A DNA stretch of 5,228 nucleotides from Anaerolineae bacterium (GTDB taxonomy: Bacteria; Chloroflexota; Anaerolineae; B4-G1): the NCBI GenBank assembly GCA_016783285.1, contig JADHWW010000218.1, positions 1 through 5,228 on the forward strand, read 5' to 3'. Positions within the stretch are counted from its first letter, which is position 1, and each line of letters begins with the position of its first letter. Positions 1-5,120 of this stretch are shown piece after piece. A program made the position numbers and the translations under genes. The notes beneath the pieces are model-generated. The model was not told the origin of the DNA. It saw only the letters and a program-made list of their open reading frames with translations, and did not search any database.

Positions 1-1
1 C

Positions 2-592
2 GACTTCCTGCCAGGGCCCATTGTCGCCGAGCGCTACGATGAAGAAGGCCCCGTCCTCGTCTTGTACGTTCCGACCAAGAGCATCGGCCCCATGAAGAGC
101 TTTTACGGCAACTTCGGCGTGCTGGTGCGGGCCTACACCTACATCCGCATGCTGGGCGCTACGGGACTGCGGCGGGTGGCCGAGAACGCTGTGCTCAACG
201 CCAACTACCTGCTCAGCCGCGTCCGCGGCGTCTACCCGTTGCCCTACGACCGCACCTGCATGCACGAATTCGTGGTCGAGGGGCGCATCGAGGGCGCGCC
301 GGACGTGCGGGCGCTGGACATCTCCAAACGGCTCATGGATTACGGCTTCCATCCACCCACCAACTACTTCCCGCTCATCGTCCCCGAGGCGCTGATGATC
401 GAGCCCACGGAGACGGAGAGCAAGGAGACGCTGGATGCTTTCGCCGAGGCGCTGCTGAAGATCGCCGAGGAAGCGCGGGAGAATCCGGAGATCCTGCACA
501 ACGCGCCGCACACCACACCGCTGGGCCGGCTGGACGAGGTGCGTGCCTCGCACCCGAAGACCATGCGCCTCTGCTACGCTCCGGGGTGTTAG
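2..592 (+). CDS. gcvPB: Glycine dehydrogenase (decarboxylating) subunit 2, C-terminal part, 5' end outside the window
   Basis: This is the C-terminal 196 residues of the P-protein beta subunit of the glycine cleavage system. That enzyme is PLP-dependent, decarboxylates glycine and passes the aminomethyl group to lipoylated GcvH in the cytoplasm. The frame is open from base 2 and begins DFLPGPIV. It contains the family landmarks KSIGPMKSFYGNFGVLVRAY, the stretch NANYLLSRV, the MHEFVVEG strand, GFHPPTNYFPLIVPEALMIEPTE (given here as GFHPPTNYF and EALMIEPTE) and the near-terminal HTTPLGRLDEVRA. The PLP-binding lysine region lies upstream and is not visible. Split P-proteins have a subunit 2 of roughly 480-500 residues, so about 40 percent is present. 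A TTG inside the gene at 62 is not a start. The tail after RLDEVRA ends in CYAPGC and stops with TAG. The last 84 bp of this end are repeated at 1527-1610. Identification is secure; assignment to the two-gene rather than the fused form rests on overall similarity. Confidence 0.93.
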   Translation, partial: DFLPGPIVAERYDEEGPVLVLYVPTKSIGPMKSFYGNFGVLVRAYTYIRMLGATGLRRVAENAVLNANYLLSRVRGVYPLPYDRTCMHEFVVEGRIEGAPDVRALDISKRLMDYGFHPPTNYFPLIVPEALMIEPTETESKETLDAFAEALLKIAEEARENPEILHNAPHTTPLGRLDEVRASHPKTMRLCYAPGC

Positions 593-596
593 CGGG
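513..596 (+). repeat. Direct repeat, copy 1: 3' end of gcvPB plus 4 bp past its stop
   Basis: These 84 bp match 1527-1610 at a constant offset of 1014 bp, 79 of 84 identical and without gaps. Differences are at 517, 518, 529, 544 and 553. In this copy the repeat is continuous with the functional gcvPB frame and covers its last 26 codons or so, the TAG stop and the following CGGG. Together with copy 2 it brackets the toxin-antitoxin operon. Confidence 0.95.
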
Positions 597-635
597 CAGG
601 AATGGAGGACGAAGAACGAGACGGAAACTTGATGC

Positions 636-664
636 TTGTCAGGAACGAGGTTCTGTGCTATACT
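636..664 (+). promoter_or_regulatory. Sigma-70-type promoter of the toxin-antitoxin operon, with a possible operator in the spacer
   Basis: The -35 box TTGTCA (636-641) and -10 box TATACT (659-664) each match five of six consensus bases and are separated by exactly 17 bp. A TG at 656-657 gives an extended -10. Transcription should begin near 671, leaving a leader of about 23 nt before the antitoxin ATG at 694. Inside the spacer is a perfect short inverted repeat GAAC-GAG-GTTC (643-653). A repressor there would block RNA polymerase, as expected for an autoregulated toxin-antitoxin operon. The promoter is seen directly; the operator role is inference. Confidence 0.75.
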
Positions 665-693
665 GAAGCCAGCACTGAAGCGGAGAAGATACG

Positions 694-969
694 ATGCAAA
701 CCCTTACCCTTGAGGTTTCCGAGTCGCTTCTGGATGAACTGCGACCCTACCGAGATAGTCTGGACGATCTGCTGGTTGTCGGCTTGCGCCAGGTGAAGCT
801 GGAGAGTGCGCTCGCATTGTTCAAGCGCGGCGATATCTCACTCTGGAAAGCGGCCCGCATGGCTGGTGTATCGCTGCGGGAGATGACTCAGCACGCCGTG
901 GCGCAGGGCCTGCGGCCGGTCGTGGATGAGGAGACGATAGTTGAGGAGTTGGCCGCTTGGTCGTCGTAA
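694..969 (+). CDS. UPF0175 family protein, probable antitoxin
   Basis: This 91-residue protein resembles the UPF0175 family, small helix-turn-helix-like proteins usually encoded directly upstream of a DUF3368 PIN-like protein and regarded as its antitoxin. An N-terminal strand (MQTLTLEVSESLLDEL) precedes the family core at about residues 38-73, with ALALFKRGDISLWKAARMAG followed by VSLREMTQHAVAQGL; residues 49-71 look like the DNA-binding helices. The acidic C-terminus (VVDEETIVEELAAW) would be the part that wraps the toxin. The ATG at 694 is supported by GGAGA at 682-686 with a 7-nt gap and by the promoter immediately upstream. Its end overlaps the toxin start by 13 bp, which implies translational coupling. 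The likely role is neutralising the downstream protein and repressing its own promoter. That role is inferred from the family and the pairing. Confidence 0.85.
   Translation: MQTLTLEVSESLLDELRPYRDSLDDLLVVGLRQVKLESALALFKRGDISLWKAARMAGVSLREMTQHAVAQGLRPVVDEETIVEELAAWSS
943..948 (+). promoter_or_regulatory. Ribosome binding site that fixes the TTG start of the toxin gene
   Basis: GAGGAG lies 8 nt before the TTG at 957. In this frame there is a TGA at 942-944 and no other ATG, GTG or TTG before 957, so this site and TTG are the only start that includes the conserved N-terminal strand. The site lies within the antitoxin coding sequence. Confidence 0.7.
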
Positions 970-1493
970 GTAACGCCAGTCCTCTGATCGCTCTGAGCAA
1001 GCTGGGACAGTTGGCTTTGTTGCCTGCGCTGTACGATCAGGTACTGATCCCTCAGACGGTCTATGACGAAGTGGTCGTTGCTGGCTTGCGTGAGGGGCAC
1101 GCTGATGCCATAGTCGTTGATCATTTCGTGCGCCTGGGACGGATTACCGTGCACCCCATCCAACTGTCGGGCAATGACTGGGACTGGGCATCACAGATTG
1201 ACCTGGGCGAGGCCGAGGTCATAGCACTGGCACGTGACATCAAGGCAGATTGGGTAATCATTGACAACGCTCATGCGCGACGCGCCGCTCGGTCGCAGGG
1301 AGTCCTACATCGCGGGACAATCGGCGTGTTATTGGAGGCAACATCCAAAGGATTGCTGACGATCCGTGAATTCGAATTGCTCATCGAAGAGATCAAGCGC
1401 CGCCCTGAGTTCTGGATCAGCGAACGCCTATGCGACGCGGCACTGGAGCGAGTGCGAACGGGGCAGCAACGCTCTACCACTGGCAAGCGATAG
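957..1493 (+). CDS. DUF3368 PIN-like protein, probable toxin (ribonuclease)
   Basis: This 178-residue protein matches the DUF3368 family of PIN-like nucleases, the usual partner of UPF0175. Family landmarks appear in order: VVSNASPLIALSKLG (residues 3-17), IPQTVYDEVV (31-40), DLGEAEVIALA (82-92), WVIIDNAHARRAARSQGV (99-116), GTIGVLLEATSKGLL (120-134) and the C-terminal RRPEFWISERLCDAALER (148-165). Candidate metal-binding acids are Glu38, Glu85 or Glu87 and Asp103. At residue 6 an Asn stands where many PIN proteins have Asp; to my knowledge this Asn is common in DUF3368, so it does not by itself indicate inactivity. The start is TTG, overlapping the antitoxin by 13 bp, which would keep toxin output low and coupled. 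RNA cleavage is the expected activity from the PIN fold, but the substrate is not predictable. The gene ends 33 bp before the orphan gcvPB repeat. Confidence 0.85.
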   Translation: MVVVSNASPLIALSKLGQLALLPALYDQVLIPQTVYDEVVVAGLREGHADAIVVDHFVRLGRITVHPIQLSGNDWDWASQIDLGEAEVIALARDIKADWVIIDNAHARRAARSQGVLHRGTIGVLLEATSKGLLTIREFELLIEEIKRRPEFWISERLCDAALERVRTGQQRSTTGKR

Positions 1494-1526
1494 CATCGGA
1501 GAGCAGCTATCCCGAGGAGTAGGTTT

Positions 1527-1610
1527 CCACGTCGCTGGGCCGTCTGGACGAGGTGCGCGCCTCGCATCCGAAGACCATGCGCCTCTGCTACGCTCCGGGG
1601 TGTTAGCGGG
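1527..1610 (+). repeat. Direct repeat, copy 2: orphan gcvPB 3' end
   Basis: This is a near-identical copy of 513-596 with no gcvPB body attached. In the former gene frame it still reads LGRLDEVRASHPKTMRLCY and the same stop, but a TAG at 1520-1522 closes that frame just upstream, so nothing is made from it. Within the 78-bp core (1533-1610) all three differences from copy 1 fall at third codon positions and are synonymous. This is a gene fragment left by an insertion or duplication event, not a gene. Confidence 0.93.
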
Positions 1611-1676
1611 AGGAAAATGAGGGATGGAGAGGTCGGCAACCTCAGTGGGGCGGGAAGTCCTTGCCCTTGCCTTTCG

Positions 1677-1683
1677 AAAGGAG
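1677..1683 (+). promoter_or_regulatory. Strong Shine-Dalgarno within a palindrome, before a small ORF
   Basis: AAAGGAG lies 9 nt before the ATG at 1693. Its 5' half belongs to the palindrome CCTTTCGAAAGG (1670-1681), so in RNA the CCTT can pair with AAGG over a UCGA loop and partly mask the site. This is the only reason to take the following small ORF seriously. Confidence 0.4.
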
Positions 1684-1692
1684 CAATCGAAG

Positions 1693-1803
1693 ATGAAAAA
1701 CAGAAGAATGATGTTCAGTAGATCCAGTTTTGCTCACTATGTTAGTTTTGAGACCACCACCCAAGGAGTCTCCAAGCAGGGGTCCGAGCGGTTCTTGGCT
1801 TAA
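1693..1803 (+). CDS. Possible small ORF of 36 residues, unknown function
   Basis: ATG to TAA, 36 codons, beginning MKNRRMMFSRSSFAHYVSF. The N-terminus is basic, and there is no membrane segment and no motif I recognise. Support is limited to a well-placed AAAGGAG 9 nt upstream. The ORF lies 123 nt before the peptidase start, so it could be a leader peptide for that gene, the stump of a decayed gene at the insertion boundary, or chance. Base composition here is less GC-rich than the flanking genes. No promoter was identified. Confidence is low. Confidence 0.3.
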   Translation: MKNRRMMFSRSSFAHYVSFETTTQGVSKQGSERFLA

Positions 1804-1913
1804 TACCTCGCATGATGAGCCATACGTCATGTTTCTTGGCTCGGCTCACCGGTCAGCCGTCCAAAGTGACTCGAAGAACACCTGGACGCATGTCAATTTA
1901 CCTCACGAGAGAG

Positions 1914-1919
1914 AGGAGG
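1914..1919 (+). promoter_or_regulatory. Consensus Shine-Dalgarno of the secreted peptidase
   Basis: AGGAGG is a full match to the anti-Shine-Dalgarno complement and sits 7 nt before the ATG at 1927. It lies in a purine run (GAGAGAGAGGAGGAG, 1907-1921) and settles the start, which also gives a proper signal peptide. Confidence 0.85.
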
Positions 1920-1926
1920 AGATGTC

Positions 1927-3522
1927 ATGAGAAGCTGGATGAAAGCAGTGTCTTCTTTCTCCGCCATCGTTGGTTTGACGATGATCGTGTCGATTGCGGC
2001 CCCTGTGGAGGAAGGCCGCAAAGTTCAAGCAGCGGCTGGCTACACGACACCATTACCTCGGATGCCAAGCGTTGCTGAGCTGAAAACGCCCGTCAGCACA
2101 CGTATAGACAGGATGCAAGCCCCTCCATGCTCGGGTTTCATTCCTCCAGCGGTTGACCTATCGCACTTGACCGGGCAGAGCATGCCGGAAGGGGTTCGGG
2201 CCAAAGACTTGCCCTCCAGGTGGGATTGGCGTGAGCATGCCGGGGTGACCCCGGTGAAGAATCAAGGGCCGTGTGGTGCCTGCTACGCGTTTGCCGCCAT
2301 CGCCAATGTCGAGTCCAGACTGGCCGTGGATGGAGCTGGGATATATGACTTGTCGGAGAACAACGCGAAGGAGTGCAACTGGGAACGCTCGGGCTGCGGG
2401 GGAGGCAACTATGAGTCACTGGCTAATCTGTTCTCTCAGAAAGGCCTGGTGTTGGAATCTTGCGACCCATATGTGCCGGATAATGTGGGCTGCAATGACA
2501 CCTGCCCGTATACGAAGACGTTGCTGGACTGGAGGATCATATCAGGATATGCAGTGCCCGATACCGAGGTACTGAAGGCTTACATCTACGAGTACGGTCC
2601 GGTGTTCACTACTTTGCTCATCGACGAGACGTCTGGGTCCTTCTGCCGTGGCTTCTGCGAAGAGTTTCGTGATTACGATGGTTCCTACACGCTTTTCCAT
2701 ACCGCTCGGGCCAGCCAGATGGCGAGTCACGCGGTGCTGTTGGTTGGTTGGGACGACAACCTTCGCCATGAGGAAGGAAACGGTGGCTGGATCTTCAAGA
2801 ACAGCTGGGGCACCGACTGGGGAGACAATGGCTACGGCACGATAGCCTACGGCTCGGCGAACATTGGCATGTGGTCGTCGTTTGCATACGGTTGGCAAGG
2901 CTACGACAACAACGGCTATGTAATGTACTACGATGAGGCTGGCTCCAGCGATAACACCTCATACAAATGGGGTCTGTGCAAGTTCTTTCCCTTGGTGGAT
3001 GGAAAGGCCGCACGGGTGGAGTTCTGGACTACAGCCAGCTCAGTTGGCGTTGATGTGTACATCTACGACGACTTCGACGTTGAGACAACGACACTTGGCA
3101 ACTTGTTGCATAGTGAGCTGAATCACTCTTACGAGGATGCTGGCTATCATTCAGTAGTCTTAGACCCACCGTTGCCGGTGACAGCTGGGGACGACGTCAT
3201 CGTAGTGGTCAGTTTCACCAAGGGGGATGTTCTAATCGACGCGCATGGCCCGTCTGAGATCCAGCGTACATATGTGAGCAAATCGGGTAGCAACGGCAGT
3301 TGGATGGACCTGGGTCCATGGGGTGACGCAGGCATTCGTTTGCGTATGACGGATCTGGCCGCTCCGCCGCCCACGTTCACGCCTACGCCCACGCCCACTC
3401 CGCTGCCTGATGTGGTTGTCTTGCATCAGTTCGAAGGCGGCGGCCACCTAGGGGAATCGGTCGCAGGGGTGGGCGATGTTAACCGTGACGGTGTGCCTGA
3501 CCTAGTGGCAGGGGCGGCTTGA
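1927..3522 (+). CDS. Secreted papain-family (C1A) cysteine peptidase with lectin-like domain; frame interrupted by TGA in the first FG-GAP blade
   Basis: The 531-residue product (to the TGA) has a signal peptide (basic RSWMK, hydrophobic core to about residue 25, cleavage possibly near 35-38). A linker follows, then a papain-type domain from about 95 to 325. Its entry motif is LPSRWDWREHAGVTPVKNQG. The catalytic set is complete: oxyanion Gln113, nucleophile Cys119 in CGACYAF (the family norm is CGSCWAF), His268 in SHAVLLVGW and Asn292 in FKNSWGTDWGDNGYG. The papain SGCGGG element is at 155-160. No I29 inhibitor propeptide is evident. Residues about 328-477 match the lectin-like domain that follows C1 peptidases in many bacteria (YVMYYDEAG, then AGYHSVVLDPPLPVTAGDD). 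A Thr-Pro linker (480-494) leads to half an FG-GAP blade, where TGA interrupts. The frame reopens directly after it and encodes the rest of the propeller, so this is best read as the N-terminal half of one 1041-codon protein. It would be an active extracellular or surface endopeptidase even if translation stops here. Confidence 0.9.
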   Translation: MRSWMKAVSSFSAIVGLTMIVSIAAPVEEGRKVQAAAGYTTPLPRMPSVAELKTPVSTRIDRMQAPPCSGFIPPAVDLSHLTGQSMPEGVRAKDLPSRWDWREHAGVTPVKNQGPCGACYAFAAIANVESRLAVDGAGIYDLSENNAKECNWERSGCGGGNYESLANLFSQKGLVLESCDPYVPDNVGCNDTCPYTKTLLDWRIISGYAVPDTEVLKAYIYEYGPVFTTLLIDETSGSFCRGFCEEFRDYDGSYTLFHTARASQMASHAVLLVGWDDNLRHEEGNGGWIFKNSWGTDWGDNGYGTIAYGSANIGMWSSFAYGWQGYDNNGYVMYYDEAGSSDNTSYKWGLCKFFPLVDGKAARVEFWTTASSVGVDVYIYDDFDVETTTLGNLLHSELNHSYEDAGYHSVVLDPPLPVTAGDDVIVVVSFTKGDVLIDAHGPSEIQRTYVSKSGSNGSWMDLGPWGDAGIRLRMTDLAAPPPTFTPTPTPTPLPDVVVLHQFEGGGHLGESVAGVGDVNRDGVPDLVAGAA

Positions 3523-3555
3523 GCTTCCCCAGGCGGCAGGTCTGCCGCAGGGAGC
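3520..3555 (+). other. In-frame TGA followed by a SECIS-like hairpin
   Basis: TGA (3520-3522) interrupts an otherwise continuous frame. The next 33 bases can fold as follows: GCU 3523-3525 with AGC 3553-3555, a bulged U3526, CCC 3527-3529 with GGG 3550-3552, an internal loop (3530-3532 against 3549), then a 5-bp stem GCGGC 3533-3537 with GCCGC... paired as G3533-C3548 through C3537-G3544, capped by the hexaloop AGGUCU (3538-3543). The 10-mer GCAGGUCUGC (3536-3545) is the same as the apical part of the E. coli fdhF SECIS as I recall it, and the hairpin starts directly after the UGA as in fdhF. Against it, the bulged U that E. coli SelB needs in the upper stem is missing, and the same bases encode an ordinary blade segment ([17 protein letters not shown]). 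The structure is seen; recoding is speculative. Confidence 0.35.
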
Positions 3556-3609
3556 GCGTACGTTTATTCAGGCAGCGACGGTTCGTTACTGTACCGGTTT
3601 GACGGCGCA

Positions 3610-5052
3610 ATGCCGGGGGATCACCTGGGTCGCTCAGTGGCCGGGGCAGGCGATGTAGACGGCGATGGTGTGCCTGACATAGTTGTAGGTGCCCCCGATG
3701 TCACGATAGGTGGCAAGGAACACGCCGGCGCGGCATATGTCTATTCAGGTGCGGATGGCTCGCTGCTTTGGCAATTCAATGGCACGGCGGAACGCGAGTA
3801 CGTGGGCTTCGAGGTAGGGGGAGCAGGAGACGTCAACTCTGACGGGCAGGCTGACCTGATCGCGGCTGCAAGCATGAGCGTGTATGTCTATTCCGGATTT
3901 GATGGCACTGTGCTTCATCTTCTTGATGCCTCATCCCTTGACGCCATATGCCACTCGATAGCAGGAGTGGGGGACGTCAACGGTGACGGGCGGGATGACG
4001 TGATGGTGGGCATTCCCATTGCTGGCGATGTGTACGTCTACTCAGGTGCGGATGGGACAGTATTGCATCTGTTTGATATGAGTGCGCTCGACAATTTGGG
4101 CTTCTCAGTTGATGGAGCGGGAGATGTGAACCGTGACGGCGTCCCTGACTTGGTTGTAGGTGCACCCTACGTGGGCCCGGTGGGACGGCGCACAAAGAGC
4201 AGTACCTACGTGTACTCAGGCGCAGATGGCTCGCTGCTGTGGCAGTTCGACAGTGAGAGGGCATACGATTTCTTTGGGGGAGCAGTGGCCGGAGCGGGGG
4301 ATGTCAACGGCGATGCAGTGCCTGATGTGATCGTTGGTGCTCGAAACGTTCCGAGGGGGTCCGAGTCTGGCAGAGCATATGTCTACTCTGGTGCTGATGG
4401 TGCACTGCTCTTCCAGTTCGATGGCGTCTCGTCGCAGGACGAGCTAGGCTGGGCTGTGGCTGGGGCAGGTGATGTAGATGGTGATGGGCGATCCGACGTG
4501 ATCATCAGCGCGTATTCCGGAGTTGTGTATGTGCTGTCGTTTCGTGGCGTGCTTACACCCACGCCAACGCCTACCAGTAGCCCGACATCAACGGCCACGT
4601 GGACACCGACGCACACGCCAACCTGCACACCGCCTCCTACCGATACACCGACGGCCACACCAACTTCCACACCCACGGGCACGCCGACGGCGACCAACAC
4701 GCCTACGCACACGCCGACACCGACGGTCACCCGCACGCCCACCTGCACAACAACAGCTACGCCCAGCCGTACATCTATACCCACCAACACACCGACGCCC
4801 ACGCCGACACCGACGGTCACCCGCACGCCCACCTGCACAACAACAGCTACGCCCAGCCGTACATCTACACCCACCGACACACCGACGCCCACGCCGACAC
4901 CGACGGTCACCCGCACGCCCACCTACACGCCAACGGTCACACCAACCGCTACGCCCACGTCAACGCCGACGGCCACGCCTGCCGGTGGCTATCGCCTCTA
5001 CCTCCCCCTGGTCTTGCGGGTTCATCCCCCTCCCGCTCATCTCCTTCGATGA
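3610..5052 (+). CDS. FG-GAP beta-propeller, Thr-Pro stalk and YLPLVLR tail; C-terminal half of the interrupted peptidase protein
   Basis: The formal ORF from ATG 3610 has 480 residues, but the same frame is open from 3523 and already encodes blade sequence ([18 protein letters not shown]) before this ATG. The ATG has no Shine-Dalgarno and no signal peptide follows, so it is probably not a true start. With the half blade before the TGA there are seven FG-GAP units. Each has a calcium-loop core of the type [12 protein letters not shown] near nt 3472, 3649, 3826, 3970, 4120, 4297 and 4468, usually followed by a [18 protein letters not shown] strand. Seven blades is the integrin alpha-type propeller, a ligand-binding fold. 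A stalk of about 143 Thr/Pro-rich residues (4555-4983) contains 90-bp tandem repeats and three Cys residues in TPTCT contexts. The protein ends [10 protein letters not shown] plus ten residues and a TGA. The probable role is to display or target the N-terminal peptidase at the cell surface. If the TGA is a true stop, this half is a non-secreted pseudogene remnant. Confidence 0.8.
   Translation: MPGDHLGRSVAGAGDVDGDGVPDIVVGAPDVTIGGKEHAGAAYVYSGADGSLLWQFNGTAEREYVGFEVGGAGDVNSDGQADLIAAASMSVYVYSGFDGTVLHLLDASSLDAICHSIAGVGDVNGDGRDDVMVGIPIAGDVYVYSGADGTVLHLFDMSALDNLGFSVDGAGDVNRDGVPDLVVGAPYVGPVGRRTKSSTYVYSGADGSLLWQFDSERAYDFFGGAVAGAGDVNGDAVPDVIVGARNVPRGSESGRAYVYSGADGALLFQFDGVSSQDELGWAVAGAGDVDGDGRSDVIISAYSGVVYVLSFRGVLTPTPTPTSSPTSTATWTPTHTPTCTPPPTDTPTATPTSTPTGTPTATNTPTHTPTPTVTRTPTCTTTATPSRTSIPTNTPTPTPTPTVTRTPTCTTTATPSRTSTPTDTPTPTPTPTVTRTPTYTPTVTPTATPTSTPTATPAGGYRLYLPLVLRVHPPPAHLLR
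4711..4924 (+). repeat. 90-bp tandem repeat in the Thr-Pro stalk, about 2.4 copies
   Basis: Unit 1 is 4711-4800, unit 2 is 4801-4890 (88 of 90 identical, differing at 4778/4868 and 4786/4876), and a third begins at 4891 and matches for 34 bp before diverging at 4925. Each unit encodes 30 residues containing [20 protein letters not shown], including one Cys in the two full units. Such a repeat can change copy number by slippage or recombination and so vary the length of the stalk. The surrounding stalk is simple Thr-Pro sequence without an exact period. Confidence 0.92.
4990..5019 (+). other. C-terminal [10 protein letters not shown] motif, possible surface-retention signal
   Basis: After the stalk and an AGG spacer the protein has [10 protein letters not shown], then [10 protein letters not shown] and the stop. 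A Thr-Pro stalk followed by a short hydrophobic YLP(L/I/V)(V/I)(L/M)(R/K)-like tail recurs, to my recollection, in many secreted Chloroflexota proteins. It is too short for a transmembrane helix and does not resemble LPXTG or PEP-CTERM. Its function is not known to me; a sorting or anchoring role is inference. Confidence 0.5.
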
Positions 5053-5073
5053 TCTCGAGCACTGGGCACGAGA

Positions 5074-5113
5074 AAGCCCCTGCCAGCGTCGTTGCTGGCA
5101 GGGGCTTCTGTTT
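5074..5113 (+). terminator. Intrinsic terminator, probably bidirectional
   Basis: A perfect 14-bp stem (5074-5087 with 5094-5107, AAGCCCCTGCCAGC and its complement) closes a 6-nt loop GTCGTT, 21 nt after the stop at 5052. It is followed on the plus strand by CTGTTT, a weak T tract. On the minus strand it is followed by TCTCG, so termination in that direction would rest mainly on stem strength. Its place between convergent genes suggests it serves both. Confidence 0.85.
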
Positions 5114-5120
5114 GGAGACA

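Larger units (their letters stand above)
1611..1926. other. Intergenic region with no recognised gene
   Basis: These 316 bp lie between the orphan repeat and the peptidase gene. Several frames are open over short stretches, but none shows a recognisable protein motif. Visible items are a 5-bp hairpin (GAGGT 1629-1633 with ACCTC 1639-1643), a perfect 12-bp palindrome CCTTTCGAAAGG at 1670-1681, the 36-codon ORF at 1693-1803, and the peptidase ribosome binding site. I found no convincing -35/-10 pair for the peptidase gene. The left edge (AGGAAAATGAGGGATGGAGA) weakly resembles the bases after the real gcvPB stop (CAGGAATGGAGGACGAAG), so it may be the ancestral gcvPB downstream region. Confidence 0.6.

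Noticed and set aside
602..796. Plus-strand ORF of 64 codons after gcvPB
   Set aside because: It runs through the promoter and out of frame across the antitoxin gene, with no family resemblance.
1489..1511. Inverted repeat GATAGC...GCTATC at the toxin stop as a terminator
   Set aside because: Only 6 bp with an 11-nt loop and no T tract; too weak to call.
1366..1620. Plus-strand ORF overlapping the toxin end and orphan repeat
   Set aside because: Out-of-frame shadow of the toxin; it reads the gcvPB repeat in a non-native frame.
1778..1806. TAATAC (1801-1806) as a -10 box for the peptidase gene
   Set aside because: No acceptable -35 hexamer at 16-18 bp upstream. Other AT-rich candidates such as TATGTT at 1739 are equally unsupported.
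1730..2078. Overlapping plus-strand ORFs before and into the peptidase gene
   Set aside because: No recognisable motifs, and they run into the peptidase start or its coding region in other frames.
3610..3612. ATG as an independent start of a separate FG-GAP gene
   Set aside because: No Shine-Dalgarno, no signal peptide after it, and blade sequence in the same frame precedes it from 3523. It is an internal Met of the interrupted protein, although automatic annotation may begin a gene here.
4383..4922. Long minus-strand ORF of Val-Gly repeats
   Set aside because: It is the antisense of the Thr-Pro stalk and propeller; its repetitive composition is the mirror of the real repeats.
4555..4983. 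CRISPR-like array suggested by regular repeats
   Set aside because: The repeats are in-frame coding Thr-Pro units without unique spacers.
3520..5052. Genome-wide reassignment of TGA to Trp or Gly
   Set aside because: The same frame ends in TGA at 5050-5052 just after the expected C-terminal tail, and TGG is used throughout for Trp. Only the TGA at 3520 looks read through.
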